DNA of 64,000 nt from an uncultured Anaerobiospirillum sp. (GCA_944390115.1 CALXOW010000100.1:1-64000), one strand, 5' to 3'. Positions 44,595-53,491 are shown, counted from the first letter of the stretch. Notes: generated by a model from the letters alone, not told the origin. Made by a program: numbers and translations.

Positions 44595-45893
44595 ATGGAT
44601 TATTTCAATTACAAAGACAACGAGCTGTACGCTGAGGACATCAAGGTTACTGACTTAGTGGAGCGTTACGGCTCACCTCTGTACGTCTACTCCAAGGCCA
44701 CCTTAGTCCGTCACCTCAAGGCCTTTGAAGACGCCTTAGTGGGTAAGAAGCATCTGGTGTGCTACGCGGTTAAGGCCAACAGCTCCCTTTCCATCCTCAA
44801 TATCATCGCCAAGTCTGGCTGCGGCTTTGACGTGGTCTCCAAGGGCGAGCTCATGCGCGTGATCGCCGCAGGCGGTAGCGCTGACAAGGCTATTTTCTCG
44901 GGCGTGGGTAAGCGTGAGGACGAGATCGAGTTTGCCTTAACCCACAAGATCTTGTGCTTAGACATCGAGTCTGAAAGTGAGATGTACAAGGTCGAGGAAG
45001 TTGCGGCCCGTTTAGGCGTGGTCGCTCCGGTTGCCTTACGCGTCAACCCTAATGTCGATGCTAAGACCCACCCTTCGATCTCCACGGGCTTAAAGAAGAA
45101 TAAGTTCGGTATCGCCTTTGAGGATGCTCAGCGCCTCTACGAGTACATCAAAAACAGCCCGAACCTCGAGGCACGCGGTATTGCCTGCCATATCGGCTCG
45201 CAGATGACCTCGGGCGGCCCAATCATTGAGGCTACTGATAAGTTAATCGCGCTCTACCATGAATTAGCCGCGCAAGGCATTGTGGTTAAGCATATCGACA
45301 TCGGTGGCGGCCTGGGTGTCACCTATAACGATGAGACCCCACCATCGCCTAATGAGTATATGGCAGCGGTCATTCAACGCTTAAAGGACATCGACGTTGA
45401 GATCTTCTGTGAGCCGGGCCGCGCCATGGTCGCCAATGCCGGTATCTTGGTCACCAAGGTCTTGTACTTAAAGTCCAATTCCGAGCGCAACTTCTGCATT
45501 GTTGACGGCTCGATGAGCGACCTCATCCGCCCAGCCCTCTACAACTCCTGGATGAATATCATCCCAGCGGTCAAGCGCGAGGCCAAAGATGCCTTAGAGG
45601 GCAGCGACCACCACGGCAATAAGCTCTACGATGTGGTAGGTCCAATCTGCGAGAGCGACGACTACTTAGGCAAGGATCGCCACCTCAACGTGCGCGAGGG
45701 TGATGTCTTGGTGGTACGTGGTGCCGGTGCCTATGGCTCGACCATGTCCTCGAACTACAACAGCCGCCCACTGTGCGCCGAAATCTTGGTGGAAGGGGCC
45801 CGTGCTTTTGTCATTCGTGAGCGCCAGCAAGAAGAGGATATGTGGGCCAACGAGCGCATCATCACCGACTACGAAGAAGAGTTCGAGGAATAG
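44595..45893 (+). CDS. lysA: Diaminopimelate decarboxylase
   Basis: This 432-aa PLP enzyme decarboxylates meso-diaminopimelate to lysine, the last step of the pathway. The PLP lysine is in CYAVKANSS (K60 region). HIGSQ, the phosphate loop IDIGGGLGV, EPGRAMVANAG, and the substrate-side Cys in GPICESDDYLGKDR are all present. It is flanked by lptM and dapF, which acts just upstream in the pathway. A terminator at 46030-46057 separates it from dapF. No lysine riboswitch is seen; the leader is taken up by lptM. Confidence 0.95.
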   Translation: MDYFNYKDNELYAEDIKVTDLVERYGSPLYVYSKATLVRHLKAFEDALVGKKHLVCYAVKANSSLSILNIIAKSGCGFDVVSKGELMRVIAAGGSADKAIFSGVGKREDEIEFALTHKILCLDIESESEMYKVEEVAARLGVVAPVALRVNPNVDAKTHPSISTGLKKNKFGIAFEDAQRLYEYIKNSPNLEARGIACHIGSQMTSGGPIIEATDKLIALYHELAAQGIVVKHIDIGGGLGVTYNDETPPSPNEYMAAVIQRLKDIDVEIFCEPGRAMVANAGILVTKVLYLKSNSERNFCIVDGSMSDLIRPALYNSWMNIIPAVKREAKDALEGSDHHGNKLYDVVGPICESDDYLGKDRHLNVREGDVLVVRGAGAYGSTMSSNYNSRPLCAEILVEGARAFVIRERQQEEDMWANERIITDYEEEFEE

Positions 45894-46029
45894 CGCCCTA
45901 GGCGCGCTTAATCAGCACGTGCAGCGTGCGCCGCACTAAGCGTACCGCGCTAAGCGTGCTCCTTCGGCGCGGCGTCGGCAGTACCGGCGCGCTCAAAGCA
46001 CGCGCGGCGCGAAATCTAATGCTAAGATA

Positions 46030-46057
46030 GCCCCAACAGTGCTTGGGGCATTTTTTT
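46030..46057 (+). terminator. Rho-independent terminator after lysA
   Basis: GCCCCAA, loop CAGTGC, TTGGGGC, then A and seven T: a strong plus-strand terminator between lysA and dapF. Confidence 0.88.
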
Positions 46058-46116
46058 CTCTCTGAAATGCGTCATGGCGCGCAACGGATGTGTGGGAATA
46101 GGAGGCGGGAGCTGTT

Positions 46117-46965
46117 ATGCAGATTAAGTTCAGCAAAATGCACGGTCTAGGCAATGACTTCATGGTGGTCGATACCGTCACACAAAAGGTGTTTTTTAGC
46201 ACCGACCTCATCAAGCGCTTGGGTGATCGTCATTTTGGCGTGGGCTTTGACCAGCTGCTGCTGATTGAGCCGCCGTACAATCCTGATTTTGACTTCCACT
46301 ATCGTATCTTTAACCAAGACGGCTCCGAGGTGCAGATGTGTGGCAATGGCGCGCGCTGCTTTGCCCGCTATGTGCTCGACCATGGTCTGTGCGCCAAGCG
46401 CGAAATCAAGGTCTCGACTATGGCCAATGAGCTGACCTTAAAGGTCGAAGATGACGGCGAGGTCGTGGTCAATATGGGCGTGCCGGTCTTTGAACCGGCT
46501 AAGATTCCTTGCACTTTTGCCCAAGAGCAAACTCATTATCAGGTCAAGCTCGACCCAGAGAAGAGTGGGGGCATAAGTGAGCTGACCGTGGGCGCGGTCT
46601 CGATGGGCAATCCGCACATGGTGACCTTGGTTGACGATGTGGACACCTGTGCCATTGCGACCTTAGGCCCACTGCTTGAGCGCCACGAAACCTTCCCTGA
46701 GAAGGTCAATGTCGGCTTTATGCAGGTGCTCTCACGCAGCGAGGTCAAATTGCGTGTCTTTGAGCGCGGCTGCGGCGAGACTATGGCCTGCGGTACCGGC
46801 GCCTGCGCAGCGGCGGTGGTGGGTATGACCCAAGGCTTACTTGATGCTAAGGTTAAGGTGCATTTACCGGGTGGCACCTTGTCGATCAGCTGGCAAGGCA
46901 AGGGCAAGCCGGTCTTAATGAAGGGTCCTGCGACCCACGTTTACGAGGGCGTCATCAACGTCTAA
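46117..46965 (+). CDS. dapF: Diaminopimelate epimerase
   Basis: The 282-aa cofactor-independent epimerase converts LL- to meso-diaminopimelate for peptidoglycan and lysine. The two catalytic cysteines sit in their family motifs: C75 in [10 protein letters not shown] and C225 in MACGTGACA. The N-terminal [13 protein letters not shown] is also typical. ATG 46117 follows GGAGGCGGGAGCTGTT. It is followed 17 bp later by xerC; the yigA (DUF484) gene that lies between them in E. coli is missing. Confidence 0.97.
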   Translation: MQIKFSKMHGLGNDFMVVDTVTQKVFFSTDLIKRLGDRHFGVGFDQLLLIEPPYNPDFDFHYRIFNQDGSEVQMCGNGARCFARYVLDHGLCAKREIKVSTMANELTLKVEDDGEVVVNMGVPVFEPAKIPCTFAQEQTHYQVKLDPEKSGGISELTVGAVSMGNPHMVTLVDDVDTCAIATLGPLLERHETFPEKVNVGFMQVLSRSEVKLRVFERGCGETMACGTGACAAAVVGMTQGLLDAKVKVHLPGGTLSISWQGKGKPVLMKGPATHVYEGVINV

Positions 46966-46982
46966 GCCCCAAGGAGGCAGCA

Positions 46983-48965
46983 ATGAGTGAAGTTCCAATA
47001 AAGAGCAAGCACAGTGCTGCCTCCAACGTGCATCCCGCCCAACCGACCCCACCCAATCAAGCCCAATTCTCAGGCATGGCGCCTACCATGACGCCAGAGC
47101 AGTGGGCGCAGTTCCAGCAATTTCTGCAATTCCAGCAGTTTCAGGCCTTTCAGCAGCAAATGATGCTGCAACAAGGCCAGCCCATGCCTCAACCTTCAGC
47201 TGATCCCCAAGCGCAAGCGGCCGCGCTGCAAATGCAATGGCTGCAATATCAGCAATTTGTGCAGTTTCAGCAGATGGCGCTGATGCAGCAGCAGGCGCAG
47301 CAGGCGTCAATAGGCCAGATGCCCCAAGCCATGCCGCCTCAGATGGCACCAAATGGCGTGATGTCCCAAGCCGTGCCAATGGCTACCACCGGCCCGATGC
47401 CGCAAGCCATGCCACCGCAGATGGCGCTCAATGGCATGCAGGCTCAACCGCAAGCTGTGCCGCCGCAGCTGTCATCTAACGGCCTAATGCAGCAACAAGC
47501 GCAACAGGCGCCGGGTGGCATGCCGCTCCAGCCGCAAGCTGTATCGCTTCAGATGACGCCGGGTGGCATGCCAGCTCAGTCGCAAGCCGTACCGCCTCAG
47601 ATGGCGCCTCATGGCAGGTTGGCTCAGGTGCCCGCTGGAGCGTATCAGGGAACGATGCCATTTGGTGGCGGGCAAGCTACGTCATTACCGCAGTCGGGTG
47701 CCGCTCAGGGGCCAGGCTTAGGAGCCCAGCAGACTCAGCTAGGCCCAGCGCCGCAGGAGATGGTGCGGGCGCCGTCAGCAGGCGGGGCTGGGGTGGCGCC
47801 TGTGGCGGTGCCGGTCTTACCGGAGGCTACGACTCCTCTGCGCACGGCAGTGCCGCGCGTGGAGGAGACCGAGGAGGCGGCGCCGAGCGCGGGGCTGGTG
47901 GGGGTGCGCTCGGGGCGGCGTATCAAGCAGACGCTCTTTGAGCAAGACAGCGGGCTCTATCACTACGCCAACCTCTTTTTGCGCCATATCCGCGACGAGC
48001 GCGGCTACTCGCCTTTGACCTTCCAAAGCTATAAGGAAACCTTGGAGCGGGTGATTAAGTTCTTGAGCGCCCGGCCCTGCGCGACTTCCGCGACCGGCCT
48101 GCTCTCGTCGTGGTCTATGCTCGATAAGCTTGATATGCGTGCGCTCAGTCGGCATCTTAACTTCAAGAGCAATGATGAGCGCTACTCCAGCGCCAGCATC
48201 GCCCACGCGGTGCATGTGGTATCCTCGTTCTTTACCTTCTTGCAGCGCCAGCACCTGATCGCTACCAATCCGATGCAGTTCATCACCGCGCCTAAGGCTA
48301 AGAATGCACTGCCGCGCGTGCTCTCGGCCCAAGAGGTTGATCAGCTGACCTCGACTGAGCTTAAGACGCCGCAGGATATCCGCAATCGCGCCATCACCGA
48401 GCTCCTGTTTTCATCGGGGCTACGTGTGGGCGAGCTTATCAGCCTCAACTTAGGCGATATCAGCTTTGATATGCGCGAGGTGCGGGTCGTCGGTAAGGGC
48501 GATAAGGAGCGCGTGGTGCCGGTCGGGCGGGTCGCTCTCGAGGCCATTGAGCGCTATCTTGCGGTGCGCTCCTACTTTAAGCCGCGTGATAACGCTTTGT
48601 TCGTCAATCGCTTGGGCACGCGCCTTAATGTGCGCACGGTCCAGACCTTTATCAAGGAAGCGGCCAAAAACACGGGACTTACCGGCACGGTTACGCCGCA
48701 CAAGCTGCGCCACTCCTTTGCCACCGAGCTCTTAAACCATGGGGCGGATCTGCGTTTAGTCCAGGAGATGCTGGGGCATTCCAATCTTGGCACCACCCAG
48801 ATTTACACCCACGTGGATTTGGCTAGGCTGCAAGACGTCTATAACCACGCCCATCCTCGGGCAGCGGTCACCGCGCAAGATGAGGCGAGCGCGCAAAACG
48901 ACCTCGAGCACAGCAAGGCCTTGTTTGAGATGCTGCCACCGGGCAGTGGGCCCAAGATCGATTAG
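46983..48965 (+). CDS. xerC: Tyrosine recombinase XerC with a ~315-residue Gln/Met/Pro-rich N-terminal extension
   Basis: The 660-aa protein has a complete XerC (298 aa in E. coli) from about residue 318: SAM-like core-binding domain (YHYANLFLRHIRDERGYSPLTFQSY) and catalytic domain with Arg in LLFSSGLRVGELISLN and Lys in VVGKGDKERVVPVG. HKLRHSFATELLNHG, MLGHSNLGTTQIYTH and the final Tyr complete the site. With XerD it resolves chromosome dimers at dif. Residues ~35-310 are low-complexity, with QFQQF, QQAQQA and PQAMPPQM repeats. The start is firm: AAGGAGG lies 5 nt before ATG and no better in-frame start precedes the core. Possible roles of the extension are self-association or anchoring (inference). 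Confidence 0.92.
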   Translation: MSEVPIKSKHSAASNVHPAQPTPPNQAQFSGMAPTMTPEQWAQFQQFLQFQQFQAFQQQMMLQQGQPMPQPSADPQAQAAALQMQWLQYQQFVQFQQMALMQQQAQQASIGQMPQAMPPQMAPNGVMSQAVPMATTGPMPQAMPPQMALNGMQAQPQAVPPQLSSNGLMQQQAQQAPGGMPLQPQAVSLQMTPGGMPAQSQAVPPQMAPHGRLAQVPAGAYQGTMPFGGGQATSLPQSGAAQGPGLGAQQTQLGPAPQEMVRAPSAGGAGVAPVAVPVLPEATTPLRTAVPRVEETEEAAPSAGLVGVRSGRRIKQTLFEQDSGLYHYANLFLRHIRDERGYSPLTFQSYKETLERVIKFLSARPCATSATGLLSSWSMLDKLDMRALSRHLNFKSNDERYSSASIAHAVHVVSSFFTFLQRQHLIATNPMQFITAPKAKNALPRVLSAQEVDQLTSTELKTPQDIRNRAITELLFSSGLRVGELISLNLGDISFDMREVRVVGKGDKERVVPVGRVALEAIERYLAVRSYFKPRDNALFVNRLGTRLNVRTVQTFIKEAAKNTGLTGTVTPHKLRHSFATELLNHGADLRLVQEMLGHSNLGTTQIYTHVDLARLQDVYNHAHPRAAVTAQDEASAQNDLEHSKALFEMLPPGSGPKID

Positions 48966-49504
48966 GTGGTGTCCGCCGGTACACTGGAGCTGTAGGGGCA
49001 TGCGGCCAGGGTAGGGCTAAATATGTATACAGGTTATTGGGGCGTAAATGGCTTATTTATGGCATTATGGGAAAAATGTACACTAATGCGCGGGCATGGT
49101 TGCTAAACTACTGTATACATATACCTACTTTGCAAGTGACTAGGGAACGACTTTAATAAGCCGTTTTTGCCCGTGGGTCCGTTTGGTAATGTATACATAT
49201 TTTTTTTTTTGGTGTAACGGCGTTTTTATCACGTTTTAACGGATAACGGTACCTAGTTTAAATATGTATACGGATATTTATCAGCCTTAGCGCTGAAGTG
49301 CGGGTTAGGTGCTGCGAGCGGCCGCTGGCTCAAGGCTTAGGCTGAAAACTGGTACACAGTTAGGTCATCCGTGTACCGGTTTTAGGGTGATGGCCTGTAT
49401 ATCATCGTGCTCCACAATGTGCTTTTTGAGTGCATGGAGGGGGCGGATGCCTTGCGGTACAATGGGCAAAGGCTTTTTCTTTTCTTTTTCATTGGGATTT
49501 GGTC
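48966..49504. other. Intergenic between xerC and uvrD with four GTATAC boxes
   Basis: No gene is supported. Four boxes related to ATATGTATACAG lie at 49021, 49111, 49189 and 49261 in alternating orientation. A TGTACAC half-like element lies at 49078 and a T10 run at 49201. Confidence 0.7.
49019..49274. promoter_or_regulatory. Cluster of four LexA-like/GTATAC palindromic boxes upstream of uvrD
   Basis: The boxes AAATATGTATACAGG (49019-49033), CTGTATACATATACC (49112-49126), AATGTATACATATTT (49188-49202) and AAATATGTATACGG (49261-49274) share a GTATACATAT core in two inverted pairs. CTGTATACATATACC resembles the E. coli SOS box (CTGT-AT-rich-ACAG), and E. coli uvrD is LexA-regulated. LexA or another dimeric repressor is a reasonable candidate binder. 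Confidence 0.5.
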
Positions 49505-52500
49505 ATGGCAGCTCGGGCTTTAATTGACGATTTAAACGAACAGCAGCGCGAAATTGTCTTTGCGCCATTGGGGGATAGCCTGGTGGTCGCCGGTGCTGGT
49601 ACCGGCAAGACTCGCGTTTTAATTGCACGCCTGGCCTACCTGCTCGAGGTCGAGGGCTTTGAGCCATATCAGATTATGGCGATGACCTTTACCAATAAAG
49701 CCGCCGGCGAAATGAATGAGCGCCTGGCCACCGCAATGGGCTGGGAAGATAACAAGAGCATGTGGGTGGGCACCTTCCACGGCCTGTGCTTTCGCCTCTT
49801 GCGCCAGTACGCCCTTGAGGCCATGCTGCCCCAAAATTTCTCGCTGTTGACCCCCTCCGACCAAGAGACACTGCTGCGCAATTTCTACACGAGCCATGGC
49901 ATCAAGGTTAAGAACGATCCGAAGATGGGCTCGCTCAAGGACCATGGTCTTGACCCTAAGAGCGTGGTCAATCGCATTATGCGCATTAAAGATCGCGGTC
50001 AGCGCCCGCAAATTTCTGAGGCTGAGGCTCAGCACTATGTGCAACATCTGGAGCAAGAATGGCCGTCCTTAGTGCAGCGCTCCGATGACGAAATCTTTGA
50101 GGTGATCTTCGCCTGCTATGAGCGCATCCGCCAAAACTCAGGCTCAGTCGACTTTGCCGATCTCATTGTCTACGCGGTGCACCTGCTGCATAGTAATGAG
50201 GCGGTACGCACCCGTTTGCAGCAGCGCTTTCGCTATATCTGCGTCGATGAGTTCCAAGACACCAACGAGATGCAGCTGCAATTCCTGCTCTTGTTAAAGG
50301 GGCCTAATAACCACATCTTTGTGGTGGGTGATGATGATCAGGCTATCTACGGCTGGCGCGGGGCGCAGGTTGATAACTTAAACAAGCTCGCGCAGGCGCT
50401 CCCTGAGATGAAGGTCTATGAGCTGACGATCAACTATCGCTCGAGCCAAGACATTCTCAATTTTGCTAATGCCGTGATCTCCGATTGCACCAATCGCTTA
50501 ACGAAAAAGTCGCTGCTCAATCCTTATACCTTTGAGCTGTGGCGTCAAGAGGACTTATTCTTCTTGCGCTTGGTCGACCGCTCGCCCTTAAAACCACAGC
50601 TGGACGCTCTTCTGAATGGCCGTAGCCTCTACGATCTCGATTTTGTCGCGCGCGATGAGCTCATCACCGAATTGATTCGTGCGGGCATCTTAACTCCAGA
50701 GCTCTCCCAGTGGCGCCTTGATCGGCGCTCCTATATCTTCCCTGGCATGGCGCCTTTGTGCTCTTATGGCGCTGTCCCTAAGGAGGGCCGTGAGTGTATT
50801 ACCTACGGTGGCACCACCAAATCAGGACGCATTGATTATTTGGCCCAGCGCAATGCTTCTTTTCCTGAGCTTAATTTGACCAATCCTGAGGAAGTGGGCG
50901 TGCAGTACTATCGCTGGCAAGAGCAAGCTCTCACCCAAGATCCTAAGGCCTTTAATTTCCTCACTGAGAGCTTGGTTAAGACTAAGCCACAGCCTGCCCT
51001 TGAGGGCAAGCTGGTGGCCTCGCGCCAGGCCTTAAACACCTTGAAGCGGCAAATGTGCTTGCTGCGGGAGCGCTGTGCGGAGCTGGGGCGCAAGCAGTGC
51101 TACGAGGAAATCCCGCACAACCAAGTGCACTTGCTGCAAGTGCAGGACAATACCTACACCACCTTTGGTCAGGACGATGGCGCCTTGGTGTTAGAGCTCT
51201 TAGGGCGCTTGCAAGAGAGCGGCTATCGCTATGAGGACATTGCGGTGCTCTATCGCAATAACGCGTTATCACTCCAGGTGGAGCGGGCGCTGGCGGGCAA
51301 CAATATCCCCTACCAGGTCTATGGCGGTATCAAGTTCTATGAGCGTGCCGAAATCCTAAGTGCGATGGCCTATTTCCGCCTCTTGCTCAATCCTAAGGAC
51401 GACGTTTCCTTTAACCGCGCGATTAATGAGCCGAAGCGCGGTATGGGTAAGGTGGCCTTAGGCAAGCTGGCCGACTTTGCGCAGCAATGCGGCCTTTCGA
51501 TTTACGAGGCGATTGACCACATTGTGAAGACCCAAGATCGCCAGGGACTTAAGCTGATTAAGAAGTGCCAAGACTTCTACGAGCAAATGGAGGGCTTCAA
51601 GCGCCTGCTGCCTAAGATGAGGTTAGGTAACTTCCTAGCCAAAGTGATCGCAGAAAGTGGCCTGCGTGACTACTATGCAGAAGTGGACTTAAAGGATAAG
51701 GCCGCGCGCAAGGGTACCTCGCGCGTGGATAACTTAGACCAGCTGGTGGCCAATGCTAGGGAGTATGAGGAGCTGCAAGTTGCCACCCAAAACGGTGATT
51801 TAGCGACCATCAACTCGGTTGTGGCCAAGCAAAACGCGCGGCGCCGTGAGAACCAAAGTGACGAGGACTTAAGACGCATTACGGCCGCCAATCAGGCGAC
51901 CTTGGAGGCCAGCTCCGAGGGCGTGACGCTGACGCGCGCGGAACCTAATGACGCTCAATTTAGAGTCAATCTCTTCGTGAACTTCGTGGCCTCATCGACC
52001 TTGGCTGCCTCAACCGAGCGCACCGCCGCAGGCAAGGAGCAAGATCGCGGCGTCCAGCTCATGACCATTCACGCCTCCAAGGGCTTGGAGTTCCCGGCAG
52101 TCATCTTAGTGGGCGTGGAAGAGGGCACGCTGCCATCGCGCCGCAGCGACGATGAAAACGAAGAGCGGCGCCTGCTCTATGTCGCGGTCACCCGTGCTCA
52201 GAAGTGCCTCTTTGTCACCTATAACCTCTCGCGCATGACCTACCAAGGCTCGGAGCCGACCGGCCCAAGCTCGTTCTTAGTCGAGGCGGTGCAGCACTTT
52301 GAGAATATGGGCTTAGACCTAGGTGATGCTAAGGCCCCTTATTGCTTTGATACCTTAAAGGGCCTCAGTGCCGTAAAAGAGGTCAAGGAGGTTGCCCCGG
52401 GCGCGCGTAAACCAAGCGCTGAGGGCAAGGTCGGGGAAAAGCGGCTGGAGCAATGGCTAAACTTCAAGGACCAGTCCAGTTCCGACTTTGACTCAGGCTT

Positions 52501-52606
52501 TAGCTCGGGCTTTGGCTCCGGCTATCGCTCCGGTTACGGCTCGAGCTACCGTTCTGGTTACGGCTCACGATATGGTCGAGGTGGTTCGCGCTGGAACCGC
52601 TGGTAG
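49505..52606 (+). CDS. uvrD: UvrD/PcrA-type DNA helicase with internal insertion and Gly-Tyr-Arg tail
   Basis: The 1033-aa SF1A 3'-5' helicase is for nucleotide-excision and mismatch repair (E. coli UvrD 720 aa). Motifs in order: LNEQQREIV, Walker A GAGTGKT (near 31), MTFTNKAAGEM, Walker B VDEFQDTNEMQ, GDDDQAIYGWRGA, INYRS, VLYRNNALS, VQLMTIHASKGLEF and YVAVTRAQK. Residues ~355-575, between motif IV and the second RecA domain, hold about 200 extra residues. The C-terminus (residues ~992-1033) is a repetitive SGFSSGFGSGYRSGYGSSYR-type tail, probably disordered and nucleic-acid-binding. ATG 49505 (MAARALIDDLNEQQ) follows the family start; an in-frame start at 49430 is unlikely. The position after xerC is conserved. 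Confidence 0.92.
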   Translation: MAARALIDDLNEQQREIVFAPLGDSLVVAGAGTGKTRVLIARLAYLLEVEGFEPYQIMAMTFTNKAAGEMNERLATAMGWEDNKSMWVGTFHGLCFRLLRQYALEAMLPQNFSLLTPSDQETLLRNFYTSHGIKVKNDPKMGSLKDHGLDPKSVVNRIMRIKDRGQRPQISEAEAQHYVQHLEQEWPSLVQRSDDEIFEVIFACYERIRQNSGSVDFADLIVYAVHLLHSNEAVRTRLQQRFRYICVDEFQDTNEMQLQFLLLLKGPNNHIFVVGDDDQAIYGWRGAQVDNLNKLAQALPEMKVYELTINYRSSQDILNFANAVISDCTNRLTKKSLLNPYTFELWRQEDLFFLRLVDRSPLKPQLDALLNGRSLYDLDFVARDELITELIRAGILTPELSQWRLDRRSYIFPGMAPLCSYGAVPKEGRECITYGGTTKSGRIDYLAQRNASFPELNLTNPEEVGVQYYRWQEQALTQDPKAFNFLTESLVKTKPQPALEGKLVASRQALNTLKRQMCLLRERCAELGRKQCYEEIPHNQVHLLQVQDNTYTTFGQDDGALVLELLGRLQESGYRYEDIAVLYRNNALSLQVERALAGNNIPYQVYGGIKFYERAEILSAMAYFRLLLNPKDDVSFNRAINEPKRGMGKVALGKLADFAQQCGLSIYEAIDHIVKTQDRQGLKLIKKCQDFYEQMEGFKRLLPKMRLGNFLAKVIAESGLRDYYAEVDLKDKAARKGTSRVDNLDQLVANAREYEELQVATQNGDLATINSVVAKQNARRRENQSDEDLRRITAANQATLEASSEGVTLTRAEPNDAQFRVNLFVNFVASSTLAASTERTAAGKEQDRGVQLMTIHASKGLEFPAVILVGVEEGTLPSRRSDDENEERRLLYVAVTRAQKCLFVTYNLSRMTYQGSEPTGPSSFLVEAVQHFENMGLDLGDAKAPYCFDTLKGLSAVKEVKEVAPGARKPSAEGKVGEKRLEQWLNFKDQSSSDFDSGFSSGFGSGYRSGYGSSYRSGYGSRYGRGGSRWNRW

Positions 52607-52690
52607 CGGGCGCTGTGCCTGGTTGGCGCTGTGCCGAAGGCATTGGGAGCGGGCGCTGTTCCTAAGGAGTTGGGAGCGGGCGCTGTGTCC
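52606..52690. repeat. Direct repeats of GCGGGCGCTGT after uvrD
   Basis: Three copies at about 52606, 52649 and 52676, the last two within a longer TTGGGAGCGGGCGCTGT repeat. Confidence 0.6.
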
Positions 52691-52775
52691 TGTGGTTGCG
52701 GGAGCTTGCTTCGGTGAAAGGGGCGCGGAGCCCTGAGGGTGGCAGTGGGAGCGCTGCCTGGGGGTGGGCTTTAGT

Positions 52776-52798
52776 ATGGCACCTTGGTAAGGTGCCAT
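52776..52798. terminator. Perfect hairpin between convergent uvrD and ferredoxin genes
   Basis: ATGGCACCTT, loop GGT, AAGGTGCCAT: 10-bp perfect stem without a T run. Terminator function is inferred from position. Confidence 0.5.
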
Positions 52799-52834
52799 GG
52801 CAGGAATGGGGCCGGTTTGAGGCGCTTTGCGCGC

Positions 52835-53038
52835 TTAGACGTCCTTCTTTGGGATGATGTCGGCCTCATCTACCTCGAAGATACTGCCGAACTCGCAGAC
52901 ATCCATGCAGGCGCCGCAGTCAACGCACAGATCGGGATCAATGGTGTGAACACCGTCAACGATGGAAATCGCATCACAAGGGCAAGCGTCCATGCAGCTG
53001 TCGCAGGCGGTGCAAGTATCGGGATCGATTACGAACAT
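52835..53038 (-). CDS. Ferredoxin, 2[4Fe-4S] bacterial type
   Basis: The 67-aa electron carrier has two complete cluster motifs: CTACDSCMDACP (near residue 8) and CVDCGACMDVCE (near residue 38), each C-x2-C-x2-C-x3-C. Such small clostridial-type ferredoxins serve anaerobic pyruvate:ferredoxin oxidoreductase and hydrogenase reactions. The C-terminal acidic/lysine tail (DEADIIPKKDV) is short. ATG 53038 (MFVIDPDTCTACDSC) is chosen by family length. It has its own promoter region between 53039 and the mobile element at 53195, which is inserted in the gap to yggS. Confidence 0.93.
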   Translation of the reverse strand: MFVIDPDTCTACDSCMDACPCDAISIVDGVHTIDPDLCVDCGACMDVCEFGSIFEVDEADIIPKKDV

Positions 53039-53188
53039 GAAAGCCTCTTTTTTAGAGATCTCAGTACAATTGCTGCAAGCGCAGCGCTTTGACTTAATAT
53101 AGCATAAAGCGTGGGGCACGTAAGACGCGCTCAGGGGTAAGAGCCGTGATGACATCAGGCCGCGCGGCGTTGTTGATTTTAATTTTCA

Positions 53189-53194
53189 CTGAGG
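53189..53194. repeat. Candidate target-site duplication, left copy (CTGAGG)
   Basis: CTGAGG at 53189-53194 directly precedes the left inverted repeat, and the same six bases at 60835-60840 directly follow the right one. The exact split between duplication and repeat is ambiguous by one or two G/C bases, so the duplication is 4-6 bp. Confidence 0.65.
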
Positions 53195-53212
53195 GGAGCT
53201 GTTACAAATTAA
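53195..53212 (+). repeat. Left terminal inverted repeat
   Basis: GGAGCTGTTACAAATTAA, identical to the end of the truncated copy (906-923, other strand) and 17/18 to the inverted right end at 60817-60834. Confidence 0.85.
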
Positions 53213-53216
53213 ATTT

Positions 53217-53231
53217 GCACCAAATTGGTGC
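53217..53231. promoter_or_regulatory. Subterminal palindrome conserved at both left ends
   Basis: GCACCAAATTGGTGC is a 7-bp-arm palindrome with one central base, four bases inside the left inverted repeat. The truncated copy has GCACCAAATTTGG at the same place. It could be a binding site for the element protein or a regulator. Confidence 0.5.
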
Positions 53232-53465
53232 TTTGTCTAATATCCGAACAGGACCATCGATTATCCGTTAAGTCAACTGACAATTTGCAAAGCTTAGTGA
53301 CTAGATTATTGGATAATATTTAACTGCAAATTATTAAATTTATATTTCTTAAGTTTTGCTCAATGATTATCATTACCTTTTTGTTTTGTGTTGAATATTG
53401 CGATATTGATATGTTTAGCAAAATACCTAACTTAAATTGCAAAAAGCGTCGTAATTTATAAAATC

Positions 53466-53491
53466 AAATACAGGTACTATACCATGTATTT
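53466..53491. repeat. 26-bp palindrome in the leader of the giant gene
   Basis: AAATACA-GGTA, centre CTA, TACC-A-TGTATTT: 11-bp arms with one bulged A, about 215 bp before the start codon. It is not found in the leader of the other copy. Confidence 0.6.

Noticed and set aside
44595-44700. Lysine riboswitch before lysA
   Set aside because: The upstream 180 bp is taken up by the lptM-like gene and shows no L-box elements.
48966-49504. Iteron-type replication origin from the GTATAC repeats
   Set aside because: Only four boxes with irregular spacing, no DnaA boxes or replication gene nearby; a regulatory role before uvrD is simpler.
53362-53374. Fur-box-like palindrome AATGAT-T-ATCATT in the giant-gene leader
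   Set aside because: Only the core matches a Fur site, the surrounding DNA is very AT-rich, and no iron-related gene is nearby.
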